A stretch of DNA of 64,000 bases from Corythucha ciliata (Eukaryota > Arthropoda > Insecta > Hemiptera > Tingidae): assembly GCA_038030265.1 (NCBI GenBank), contig CM075941.1, positions 46,996,164 to 47,060,163 on the forward strand, in the 5' to 3' direction. Made by a program: the position numbers and the translations under genes. Positions 10,838 through 21,221 of the stretch are shown here, piece after piece. The first letter of the stretch is position 1; every line of letters starts with the position of its first letter. The notes under the pieces were generated by a model that was given only the letters and a program-made list of their open reading frames with translations, was not told where the DNA came from and searched no databases.

Positions 10838-12930
10838 ATGTGCAGACCACAACCAAACAGGTCTGATGTCAATGGCCTTTATCAAGGCGTGGACAACATC
10901 CTGCTGAAGATGATCTTCTGGAACGCAGGAGGCTTAACTCAAGACAAGTTTATCGAGCTGACGAATATCATACACTCCAACAAAGCTGACATCTTCGGGG
11001 TAGTGGAAGCTGGAGCATGTACAGACCGTCTGGAGTCCTACCAGGAACCAGGATACAGCATCTTTGCCCTACCGAGAGCTAGGCGAGTGGCCTCTGGAAT
11101 TCTTGTTGGCGTGAAAACGGCCTTAGTAGCCGACTTCACCGTGTTGAAAGAGGCGGACACAAATGATGGCCTCGAAGCCGCGGGACTGGATGTCTGGATG
11201 GATGCCTGCCGCCGGCGAATAGTGATCCTGTACAACCCTCCATCCAATGTACCCAACCTTGGATGGTTGGAAACTGCTTGGACATCCAACACAGTTGTCT
11301 ACGGCGATTTCAATGCCCCCTCCAGCAGATGGGGATATAGCAGGACAACAGCGGTAGGCAGAGCCATTGACGATAGCCCGGTTGAGGTGATTGAGAACGA
11401 GGGAAGCGTGCCCACTTTTCATGCGTACAACGGGGGAACTGGTCACCCGGATCTCATCCTGGCCCACTCCGCACTCAGGGATTGCCTGGAACACTATGTG
11501 AGGCCGGCGCCCGGCGTCCTTCGACACAAATTGATGCACCTTGCCTGGAAGGGAGAATCGCGCGCGGATACCCAACCAAAAGCTGCAGTGTGGAACCTAA
11601 AGAAGGCTGATTGGAAGCGGTTTACAGTAAAATGCGAGGAATTGCTGTGTAATGTCGACCTTTCAGGAAACATTGATACATGCTATCGCAAACTGAGCAC
11701 TGCAGTGCTGAGAAGCGCAATGGACTCTATTCCACGGGGCTGGGTCAAAAACGCAAAGCCCTTTTGGAATGAAAGATTAGGGGAATTGAGGGATGCAAAA
11801 AATGCTGCCGACACACTGTATGAAACCCATCCTACCCAAGACAACAAAACGTAACTAAAAGCTGCCGCCGCCAAGCTTAAGAACGAGATCCTGCAGTCCA
11901 AGCGAGGATTAGTAAGAACTTTCATGGAGCAGCTGGATTACAGGAAAGATGGAGTGAAGGCCCACCGGTACGTCTCGGAACTCTGTGGGAAACGGGGAGC
12001 CCCCAAAAACAAACCTGTGGTCACTCAGTCTGGGAAAACTCTCACACGACATGCGGACATTGCTAGGCACTTCTGCGCCCATTATGCCAAAGTGAGTAAC
12101 CCACGCCCTAAAGCTAAACGCAAGCTGCATATCGGGCAGCCATCTTCTTGCCCGGATGAACTTGAGATGAACCTCTTCTATTCGGAGTTCACTCTCTCTC
12201 GCGGATTCTGCCAGAGTTTATCAAACACCTGGGGGCAAAGGCCAGGGAGAAGATCCTTGTTTTTATGAATAAGGTCTGGATCAGAGGACTTCCCAGTGAG
12301 TGGCGAAAGGCTGACATAATCCCCATTGCAAAGAAAGGAAAAAGCGAAAATACCCCCGAGAGTAACAGACCAATTGCTCTGACAAGCATGTTCTCGAAGT
12401 TATACGAGAAAATGGTCCTCGAGAGGCTGCAGCTGTACTTGGAAAAACGGCAACTTCTATCAGACAAGTAGGCAGCTTTCAGACGGTACCGCAATACCAT
12501 TGAACATGTGGCTTACCTGTCCCAGGAAGTCAAAAATGCATTCCACCGTAAGCAAAGTACAATGGCTGTGTTTGTGGACTTTGGAACTGCCTTTGACCGG
12601 GTCTGGAGGGCGCGATTGCTGGAATAGATTCTGGGATTGGGCATACCTGGGAATATGTATGAGACCATTCGTTCGTTCCTCTCACAACGGTGGATCAGAG
12701 TGAAGTACCGAAGCGTTTGCTCGCCGTACGGGCAGACCCGCCTTGGAGTTCCCCAGGGCGCAGTGTTAAGTCCCACCTTATTCAGCATCATGATAGACGA
12801 CGTGGTGGCAAAATTGGAGGTCATACCGGGAGTTCGTGCACTGCTGTAAGCGGACGATTTGGTGATATGGGCCTCCGGCAGCAACCTGAAAGCGATTGAG
12901 GCGTGCCTGGACGAGGCTCTGAGGACGAGC
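10838..12930 (+). pseudogene. LINE (non-LTR retrotransposon) endonuclease-RT remnant
   Basis: 10838-11854 encodes an apurinic-type endonuclease: NAGGL at the start, GDFNAPSSRWG in the middle, GHPDLIL near the end. The frame continues after a TAA at 11852-11854 to about 12180. A frame change and apparent deletion follow, then reverse transcriptase in another frame from about 12200: RPIALTSMFSKLYEKM, FVDFGTAFDRVW, PQGAVLSPTLFS, and the catalytic ADD. In-frame stops lie at 12469-12471, 12625-12627 and 12847-12849; the last replaces the residue before ADD. Homology stops abruptly near 12930 inside the palm/thumb region, with no 3' UTR or tail. It belongs to the Jockey/CR1-like LINEs in a broad sense; the clade is not resolved. 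It is inactive. Confidence 0.88.
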
Positions 12931-13740
12931 CCTTATCGCCACCCCCCGAATAGAAACCCCCCCCCCCTTACTAGAAGCCACCATGTAACCATTTTTAGGA
13001 CACGAATCTATTAATTTGGGTCAGTCAAACCATTTTGTGGTGCGTATGCAGTAACTAATATTGGATGATTTGGGGGGGGGGGGGTAAATCAGTTGGTTAG
13101 TTGGCGAGACGAATAGCCATGTTCGGCCATTTTTCGGGCTTGAAGGCGCCAATCGCCATTAAGGGGGAGTTGTGCAAGTGTTTCCTCGACCCCCCCCCCC
13201 TTCAATCGTACCTCGCCTATTTCACGTTACGTGCATTATCGCCGTATTTCTGCACCAATCCTGGATTTCAATGTCTCAATTAAATCTCCGCACGCGCGTA
13301 CGATTTTCTTTTTTCATATTACACCTTACAGTTGGGTTTTACAGTTAAAATAACTGTAAAACCCACATAAACTTTTACTTTGAAAATTCACGCTCTTTCG
13401 ACGACTTATTTAGGAAAGCAAGATCGTACGCGCGTGCTGAATTCCCTGGAGATTTAAACGAGACCTTGAAATCCACGATTGGTGTAGCAATACGGCAATA
13501 AGTAGGAGTTTGGCGAGAGATGATTGTGGGGGGGGGGGGACGAGGAAACACATGTACACTTCCCCCTTAACACCGTCTGTATATAGGCTCTTTCGGCCAC
13601 AAATGATGCCAGTACGAGTATTATGTCATTTTAGGGCGTGAATATCAGGCAGTTTTGCTATTTTTAGAACACGAATCGTCATTTTAGACATTTTCAAGGC
13701 CATTACTGACGCGTGAATGGTCGATTTTGCCATTTTGGTG
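12930..13740 (+). repeat. Degenerate ~30-nt array, family 3, split by a MITE
   Basis: Units resemble GCCATTTTTAGGGCGTGAAT plus CGTCAGTTTA, as in the long array at 28620-30780. They are seen at about 12990-13160 and resume at 13571-13740, on both sides of the TTAA-flanked foldback. Confidence 0.5.
13163..13566. mobile_element. TTAA-flanked foldback MITE
   Basis: TTAA at 13159-13162 and 13567-13570 flanks a 404-bp sequence whose halves are inverted copies. Each end begins GGGGGA, with TGTTTCCTCG and a C run further in. ACGCGCGTACGAT occurs in both arms, and the centre is GTTTTACAGTTA and its complement. A TTAA duplication suggests piggyBac- or Kolobok-type mobilisation (family knowledge). No transposase is present. 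Confidence 0.8.
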
Positions 13741-14310
13741 GCTAGAATAGAGATTAATAGCCATTCCGCCGCTAAAATTTAGAAAAAGCGTTGATTCGGG
13801 GCTAAAATTGAGGAATACGAATCAGAAATACACTTGTTCGCGAATAAAATTCAGAAATACTTGCACTAGTTCGCGGATAGAATTAAGGAACAGCGCTCAA
13901 TCATGGCTAGAATTGAAAAATCAGAAATGCATGGTATTCGGGGGCATCTTAGCCGCTGAAAATGATACAAAGCTCTAGTTCGCGGCTAAAATAAAGAAAA
14001 ATCGCTCATTCACTGCCACAAATTGAGAAAATTCACGGTTTCCAACGGCCACTTCGTATGGCTCAGATAAAGTGCTAATCTGCAAAGTCGACTAAAAATG
14101 TGTAAAACGATAATTGAAAAAAAAATCTCATTCACTGCTAAAATTGAGAAAACGCTCATTTGCGGATTAAATTGTGGAAAACCGCGAATTCACGACTTTG
14201 AGAAAAAAACGCTAATTATTCGTGGCTGAAAGTGGAAAAATCTCCAGTTCCCGGCTGAAAGTGAAAGTGAAGGCGTGGCCAGATTTTCTATCTCAAAAAT
14301 AAGAAAAATT
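13740..14310 (+). repeat. Degenerate ~30-nt array, family 1 (forward)
   Basis: Many variants of CTAAAATTGAGAAAAA joined to CGCTAATTCGCGG, with a spacing close to 30 nt. No frame is open for long. Confidence 0.7.
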
Positions 14311-15017
14311 GGCTTTATATACCTCCCTCTTTACACGACCAGCTCAGCATTTTTACACAAAGTTGCTACTTTTGTAAACTAATTTGATACCACGTGAACC
14401 CCACGTGGCAAAGATAGTATCCACAGTGCTCGGGCCCAGCGACCCAATATTAGTAAAGACGGCCTTGGAAACCCTCGTGACACGTATATTTTATGGGAAT
14501 ATTTTTTAGGTTAGAATTTTTTGTGGCCATGACTTGTTGTGGTTAGAGTTTTATATGGATTGAGCTTTCGGTGGTTAGGGATTTTTTTGGTCGGGGCTTT
14601 TTATGGTTACAGTTAGTTATTTTTTGGTTCAATCTTATTGGGATTCAAGCTTTTTGTGATTCAACATTACTTTAGTTAAGTTTTTTGGGGCTAGGGATTT
14701 TCGAGGTGTGACTAGAACCTTTTGAAGTTGGAGTTTTTTGTTTTTCTTTTTTGGTTGGTGCTTTTTAATGGTATTACTAAGAGCTAATAGAGCTAAATTA
14801 GGGAAATTTCATTTCTTTACAATCAAAGACCGCGAAATTGGTGTTTTGAACAGTAAAATCCGTGAAAGTTGACTTTTTCAACTAGCCGGGCACCCGAAAT
14901 TACCCTTTTTATGATGGTAACCCAACAAAATTGATTTTTTGACTAACAAAACCTGCTGGATTTTATCATCACACAATTAGCTTCAACTGGCTTGTAATCG
15001 CGTAATTTTTACTGTCA
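14311..15017. other. No gene; further degenerate repeats
   Basis: 14510-14790 repeats TTTTTTGTGGTTAGAG-like words about every 25-30 nt. 14810-14960 carries family-4 units (GAAATTGGTGTTTTGA, AAATCCGTGAAA). 14311-14510 has nothing recognisable. Confidence 0.5.
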
Positions 15018-15149
15018 AGTCGGCTTCACATGCAAGTTTTGAAAAGCTGAGCTGTTGGCTTCAAGCAATCAGAGCGCTCCGCGCTGTGGAATCGGGGCGC
15101 TCTGATTGGTTGAAGCCCACAGTTCAGCTTTTTAAAGCTTGCATGTTAA
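15018..15149. repeat. Hairpin MITE that hosts the 15150-23150 element
   Basis: The left arm (CACATGCAAG, GAAAAGCTGAGCTG, GGCTTCAA, CAATCAGAGCGC) and the right arm (GCGCTCTGATTG, TTGAAGCC, CAGCTTTT, CTTGCATG) are inverted copies. The right arm is cut at CATGTTAA, and that 8-mer reappears after the inserted element at 23151-23158, followed by GTCGCC. So the hAT-like element landed in the end of this hairpin. Confidence 0.65.
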
Positions 15150-15154
15150 CAGGG

Positions 15155-15312
15155 GTGGGCAAATTACAGCTTTTTGAGTAATTAATTACAAATTACTTCC
15201 AAAAAAGCGGATTAATTACAAATTACCAATTACTTTTCACTTCCACGAATAATTACAAATTACAATTACTGTAATTGAATTACTTTTTCAATTACCAATT
15301 ACCCAAGAGCTG
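15155..15312. repeat. AATTAC subterminal repeats, left end
   Basis: Repeated TAATTACAAATTACT words lie just inside the left terminus of the hAT-like element. A matching set at about 22995-23140 lies inside the right terminus in inverted arrangement. Subterminal repeats of this sort are typical transposase-binding regions in hAT elements (family knowledge). Confidence 0.75.
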
Positions 15313-15559
15313 GATTTGTGGAACACGCAAGCGTCTTGCTCTTGTTCACTGACGTTTTTTTAGTGCGTCCAGCCAACAATCGAACGTCAGAACAGATCTT
15401 TGAGATAGGAAGCAGGAACAGCACAGCCCCAAGATGCCAAACGCGTCGCATGAGTAGGGTTGCGAAATGTCCGGGGTCAAATTTGCTAATTTGGCTAATT
15501 TTGCCCCACATCCCAGCCTGCAAACTGTCACGGGGAACCCCGGATAGTCATGGTTTGCT

Positions 15560-17330
15560 AATTTGGCTAATTCGCTAATGGCTGATTCGTGGTCTCGCGA
15601 TGCAACGTCCAGACTAAAATTAAGAAAAAAATCGCTGATTCCCGGTACATGGAGGCCATTCTACGAATAAATTGTGAAAATCAACGCAAAAAGTTTTGTG
15701 TAGAGTTGAGAAAAAACGCTATAATATTGACAAATAAAAGACGCTTTCAGGTTAAAATTGGCCGCCAAAAATGCCAAATTTACAACTGAAATGGCGTAAA
15801 ATCGCCCATTCGCGTATGAAAAAGGGAATAGGATGCTGAATGGACGCAAAATTAGCACAAAACGCTATTTCACACTGAAATTGGGAAAAATCGCTAATTT
15901 GCAATTTGCAGATATAGAGTTATGGAAAAACGTTAATTCACGGATACAAAATGAACAAAACCACTAATTCGCGGCAAAAATTGAAAAAAAATCAACAATT
16001 AGCGCAGCTAAAATTAAGAAAAACGTTAATTTTCAGTTCAAATTGGGGGAAAAGTGCTAATTCTCAGTAAAAATGGGAAAACTTGTTAATTTGCGACTTA
16101 AATTGAGTCAAACGCCGATTCTTGGCAAAAATTGACAAAATTCAGTAGATATTGCACGGGTTGCGTGGAGATACTACCACGCTGCTAAAATTTAGAAAAA
16201 GCGAAAATTCGCCTAAAATTGAGAAACATCAATAATTCACGAATTAAGTGTCGTGAAATTTATAATTTAAAAATGATGATTTTTTGACAGAAAATGATGG
16301 ATAGATGTACATTTTTTGGTTTGAAAAAAAAAATTTACGTTTATAATTTAAATTCGTACCTTCTGAAGGCATTTTTGTGGCTAAAATCAGAAAAATGGCA
16401 AATTCATGCATGGCTATAGTACAATGTTAAAAATTACGCTAATTCACGGCTAGAACTGAAAAGAAGCAATAATCTATATCTATAAAAGTTTTATAAAATT
16501 GCTAATGCGGTGGTATAATGTGAAAACCCGCTAATTTGCGGGTAATATTTAGAAAATAAAATAATCAGCCTGGTCAAAATTAAGAGAAAGGTTAATTTTA
16601 AGCCTAAAAATTGAGAAAATTGCTAATTCGCGGCTAAGAATGGAAAAAATCGCCAATTTACAGCTGAAATTGCGCCAGATGCCAATTTGTGACTGAAATT
16701 GAGAAAATTCGCTAATTCACAGGTTTGAAACGCCACGACACGTCGCCGCTACAATTAAAAAAAAGCGCTAATTCGCGGTTGAAATTGAGAAAAATTCTTA
16801 TTTGCACCAAAAACTGAATATACGCCAATTTGCGGATTCTGAAGGCAGCTTTTCAGGCTGAAATTGAAAAAAAAAAGCCAATTTGTGGCAATAGGTGAAG
16901 AAACCGCTAATTCCCGAGTAAACTGAGAAAAATCGCTCATGCATTGCGTACATATGGTGAAACAAAAACATCGTAATTCGTGATAAGTCCCCCTATTTTG
17001 CGGCTAATATTGAGGAAAGCACTAAAGAAAAACGTTAATTTCCAGCTGAAACTGAGAAAAGTGCTAATCCCCTGGTAAAAAGATTAAAAAATCGGTAATA
17101 TGCTGCTGAAATTGAGGAAAACGTGGATAACTAAGAAACATCGCTCTCAGGATAAAAACGATACTTTGCTGCCAAAGTTGAGAAAATGCGCAAATTCATG
17201 GCTATGGAAGGGGGTGGGGCAAAACCGCTAATCTGCGGCTGGAATTGAGAAGAACGATACACTCGGCCAAAATTGAGAAAAGCGCTAATTTGCGAGTAGA
17301 GTCCAAAAATCGCACTTAACTGAGAGATTG
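15560..17330 (+). repeat. Long degenerate ~30-nt array, family 1 (forward)
   Basis: About 1.8 kb of units of 29-31 nt. Each has a variant of GCTAATTCGCGG followed by CTAAAATTGAGAAAAA. Divergence between neighbours is high, while the AATT and GAAAA cores stay recognisable. It is the longest family-1 block in the window and lies inside the 15150-23150 element. Confidence 0.75.
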
Positions 17331-17671
17331 AGGCTATGATGAGTCCAGCAAGATGTCCAGATTCAAGAGTGTGCTGGCTGGGTGGAATGATGACTAAAAT
17401 GTGAAATTACCCGCCTCCTTACAACCTTACGAGATTTCAGTCTGATCCTTCCCCCCCCCCCCAGGACAAATTCCTACTTACGCCACTGGTTTGGGGTTTT
17501 GATCTTTGAAACTTTTGTACCGTTTTCCTCAAATCTCAATTTGGCAACCCTAAGCTCGAGGATATCGCTCGTGTCATAATTGCTTTGAAACTCTTTTTTT
17601 TTCAGAGAATTTCATGCAAAAACTCCTCCAAAAGCTCCATGTAAGGCGCGAAATAGTACCCGCTGAGTTTT

Positions 17672-17700
<29 letters not shown>
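17331..17700. other. No gene; TAA microsatellite at LINE 3' end
   Basis: 17440-17490 has a C run and CTACTTACGCCACTG, which resembles a hAT right end without a partner. 17672-17702 is (TAA)n on the plus strand. It lies directly past the 3' end of the minus-strand LINE and is probably its tail. Confidence 0.5.
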
Positions 17701-17703
<3 letters not shown>

Positions 17704-18351
17704 CTGATTTATTGTAGAGACCCAAACGGGCATTACAACGTCAAGTGGCAACATTGAAAGTCACACAGACAGAGTCTTCCAAGAGCAGAGAGCGTCCTTC
17801 ACCTCATTCACGGAGTAGCATGCCTTTGCAAGAAACAGCCCTTTAAGCTTCCTGTTGATTGCTTTCGGAGGCTGCTGCGCTACTGATCCAGGCAGCATGT
17901 TATAGAGATCAATCCCAAGTTGGTGAAAGCTCTTATTAGTGAGTCTCAAACGGGTCCTATCTTTTATAAGCTTGTTGGCGTTCCGCGTCGAATGGACATG
18001 GACATCCGAGTGTGACTTGAACAGTTGTGAGTTAGACTTCACGTAATTCAAAACTTGGAGGGCAAAAGCAGAAGTGAGGGTGAGTATCCCAAGAGCAGTG
18101 AAAGCCTCTCTACACGAGTCCCTTGGCCTCAAACCCGCAAGAAGCCTCACAGCACGCTTCTGAAGCTGAAAGGCGCGACCAGCCCGACATGAAGCGCCCC
18201 AAAGCAGAACCCCATAAAGAAGATGGCAGTGAAAGTGTGCGAAATATACACTTCTCAGCGCAACCTCCGACACAGAGCCCCTGAGTCGCCGCAACAAAAA
18301 TAGACTGCGAGAGAGCTTTCCGCAGACCATGTCAATGTGGTGTTCCCAATT

Positions 18352-21221
18352 TTTTTTTTTTTTTCCAATTATATTCACATAACATAAATTATAAGCGAAA
18401 TTAATCATTTAATAAACTTAATTAAAACTAAACAAACATATCCTTGCTGGAAATTAACACTCCAATGTGAGCAATTGCTCGTGTTAGGAGTGTGAGTTGT
18501 TATAACAACGGCCAAATAGAAAGGCTGAATGATTGAAATTATACAATTATTCCAAGTACGAGAGAAAGAAAAAAAAGAAAAAAAAAGAAAGAAGCATTTT
18601 CTGTGGATGTGTTCGGAAGCTTACGACTATTTTATTTATATTCCTACACCGAGGTACACACAAACAAAGAAGAAGAGAGAATAAAAGAAAGTTATAGGTT
18701 GCTTAGGATATATGACTTAAGATACTTAAAAATAAGATGAGGCTTTTGTAACAACAATTGTTTTCTACAGTCAGGTGGCAATTTATTGAACGCCGCAATT
18801 CCTCTATATACAAAGCTATTTTGAGCGAAAGTTGTACGGCAAAGAGGGGTGGCAAAAATGATCTCATCTTTTGATCTTGTTGGCTTGTCGTGTTGGGGAA
18901 GTGAATACATTTTATTTTTTATTATATGTTTTATGCTGCAAGCCTCTAACAATTGAAAGAACGGCATGACCTGCAGTTGCTTAAAAAGCTGGCGCGATGA
19001 CGCAGTATACCCAACCCTTGCCATTAACCGGAGTATTGCCTTCTGATTCGTGATTATTGGCTTGTATGTCGTTTTGTACGCTCCACTCCAAGCAGGCAAA
19101 CAATACAACAATGTGGAACCGACTAATGAATCATATACTATCTTTACAAGGGTCGGGCTGAGATAGCTCTTTAGCTTAGCGAAAACATAAATCAGCTTCC
19201 TTAGTTTTTTGCTCGTTTCCAGTACCTGATAGTCCCACTTCATGTTCTCATCAAATTCAAGTCCTAGATACCTGCAATGGACTACTTTCGAGATAACAGG
19301 GCAAGTAACACATCTACTGCCAGAACTATCACAATTTGGTTGATGGATAGCTAACTCCTTATCTGTCAGTTGGGTTTTGCTAGTTAAGCTATAGGTAATA
19401 TAGTTCGTCTTCTGAATGTTGAGTGTTAATTTGTTATTGAATAACCATTTATTTATTTGTCTTAAACCTTGTTCAGCCTTAGCGTAAGCCTTTTCCCATG
19501 TGGTGGCACTTGTGTAAAATACCGTGTCATCCGCAAAAATGATAACCGACCCCGGGAGGTTGAGATGGGCAAAGTCATTTATATATACTATAAACAATAA
19601 GGGCCCTAGCACAGTTCCCTGCGGTACACCATACCCGGTTAATGTTATTTCTTCGCTTTTTACGCCATTTACCTGAACACACTGTTTTCTATCAGTTAGG
19701 TAGCTCTCTATCCATTTTAATGGCATATTATGATCTATACCTAAAAACTGCAGCTTCCTGTACAGTCTTGTATGGGAAATTGTCTCAAAGGCTTTTGCCA
19801 TATCTAAAAACACTGATATAGGTTTTTGGTCCCTGTCTAGATCATCGGTTATTTTTTTGGCCAACAAACACGTGGCGTCCTGGGTACTTCTCCCCTTCCT
19901 AAACCCATACTGATCAGGGCACAGCAAGTCTTCCTTTTCGAGATATAATACCAATTGACGTTTTACTATTTTCTCCAGAATCTTAGCGAATTTGTTAACC
20001 AATGCAATAGGCCTGTAGTTACCGCAAATATCTCTATCCCCCTTTTTAAATATTGGAACCACTACAGCGGATTTAAGATTTGCAGGGAAAACCCCATTCT
20101 TTAAACTCAAGTTTACCACCTTGATTATTGGATTACATAGTTCATTCTTAAACGTTTTGAACACATTTGAACATATATTGTCAGACCCCGGAGTTGTATT
20201 ACTCTTTAAGGAATCTATTGCCGTTAAGACGGTGTCCTTAGTGACTGCCTCGAAAGTGAAGACACTGTCACTACGCCTCAAATCCCCCAGTCCTTCATCA
20301 CAACTTACATCGAATTTCTCTGCCATTTTGCTCCCATTTTCTGCAAAGATACGGTTTAGAGCATTTGCACACTTTACAGGCTCCTTTTCGCCATCTAAAA
20401 CACTGCCATCTACAACTAATTTCTTCACAAATGTAGTTCTCTTCAATGGATTTTCTATGATTTCATTAACTACTCTCCACGTCTGCCTTCCATCTCCCTC
20501 GACCATCTCCATGTTATTTTTAAAGTAATCATTTTTAGACTTCCTAATCAGACCCTTTAATTTTTGTTGGTATTTCTTGAAATAATTTCCTAATCTATTA
20601 TTAAAGGGTTGTTTCTTTTTTTGCCTGTATAGGTTTTCCTTCTTCCTGATACTTACAAGTAGCCCTTGTGTAACCCAAGGTTTTAATGCCTTTGTTTTAT
20701 TACTACTCGTGTAAACAATAGTCGAATTTTTTATATGCAAACCTAAAACCGCGATAAAGTTGCTACAACATTCTTCCACATTCTCAGTTTGTTCAACAGT
20801 CTCCCATTTTTCCTGCTTGATTAATTGTTTTAATTTTTCATAATCAATCTTCTTAACCATTTTCAAAGCCTTGCCATGGATATCACTTCCGTTGTCCGCA
20901 AACCAACTTAACATAACGCCGTGATGATCAGATACCTTTGAGTGTACTATTGCCGATTTTATAGTTTGATGGAGTTTTAAAAAATTACAAAAAATATGGT
21001 CGAGACATGTGCCACCCCCCTGCTCATTAGGCCTAGTAATTCCATTTACAAGAGAAATGTATCTATACTTGGCCATAATGTTCAGATAACAATCCGTCAT
21101 CCTATTATTACCAATTGAAGAAATATCAAAATTTAAATCCCCCACTACTATTGCATGTCCTATACTGCTCAGAACTGATTCCAGTTCATCCAAGAATTTT
21201 TGATTTTCCAAATCATTCGCT
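18352..21221 (-). mobile_element. Inner LINE insertion, 5'-truncated, poly(A)-tailed
   Basis: Removing 18352-21221 with one copy of AATT (18348-18351 and 21222-21225) rejoins the outer LINE reading frame, so the boundaries are precise. The 3' end carries about 13 A on the minus strand. The 5' end starts inside the endonuclease domain, the usual result of incomplete target-primed reverse transcription. The 3' UTR (18365-18691) has A/G-rich runs. Confidence 0.88.
18692..21211 (-). CDS. Inner LINE ORF2: partial endonuclease plus full RT
   Basis: A single uninterrupted frame of 839 codons. It has no ATG at the start because the copy is 5'-truncated; the frame runs a few codons further upstream to a TAG at the outer-LINE junction. 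Residues ~20-30 hold GDLNFDIS and residues ~95-100 SDHHGVML of the endonuclease. The reverse transcriptase follows: NYRPIALVNKFAKILEKIV (~400), FLDMAKAFETISH (~465), GVPQGTVLGPLLF (~530) and the catalytic FADD (~560). A C-terminal segment ends with RGIAAFNKLPPDCR, common in CR1/Daphne-type LINEs. The protein would nick target DNA and copy the element's RNA. This copy lacks the N-terminal endonuclease and ORF1, so it cannot be autonomous. The open frame suggests a young insertion. Confidence 0.85.
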   Translation of the reverse strand: MENQKFLDELESVLSSIGHAIVVGDLNFDISSIGNNRMTDCYLNIMAKYRYISLVNGITRPNEQGGGTCLDHIFCNFLKLHQTIKSAIVHSKVSDHHGVMLSWFADNGSDIHGKALKMVKKIDYEKLKQLIKQEKWETVEQTENVEECCSNFIAVLGLHIKNSTIVYTSSNKTKALKPWVTQGLLVSIRKKENLYRQKKKQPFNNRLGNYFKKYQQKLKGLIRKSKNDYFKNNMEMVEGDGRQTWRVVNEIIENPLKRTTFVKKLVVDGSVLDGEKEPVKCANALNRIFAENGSKMAEKFDVSCDEGLGDLRRSDSVFTFEAVTKDTVLTAIDSLKSNTTPGSDNICSNVFKTFKNELCNPIIKVVNLSLKNGVFPANLKSAVVVPIFKKGDRDICGNYRPIALVNKFAKILEKIVKRQLVLYLEKEDLLCPDQYGFRKGRSTQDATCLLAKKITDDLDRDQKPISVFLDMAKAFETISHTRLYRKLQFLGIDHNMPLKWIESYLTDRKQCVQVNGVKSEEITLTGYGVPQGTVLGPLLFIVYINDFAHLNLPGSVIIFADDTVFYTSATTWEKAYAKAEQGLRQINKWLFNNKLTLNIQKTNYITYSLTSKTQLTDKELAIHQPNCDSSGSRCVTCPVISKVVHCRYLGLEFDENMKWDYQVLETSKKLRKLIYVFAKLKSYLSPTLVKIVYDSLVGSTLLYCLPAWSGAYKTTYKPIITNQKAILRLMARVGYTASSRQLFKQLQVMPFFQLLEACSIKHIIKNKMYSLPQHDKPTRSKDEIIFATPLCRTTFAQNSFVYRGIAAFNKLPPDCRKQLLLQKPHLIFKYLKSYILSNL

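Noticed and set aside
15560..17330. CRISPR-like regular repeats
   Set aside because: Units are adjacent and degenerate with no unique spacers, and the genome is eukaryotic.
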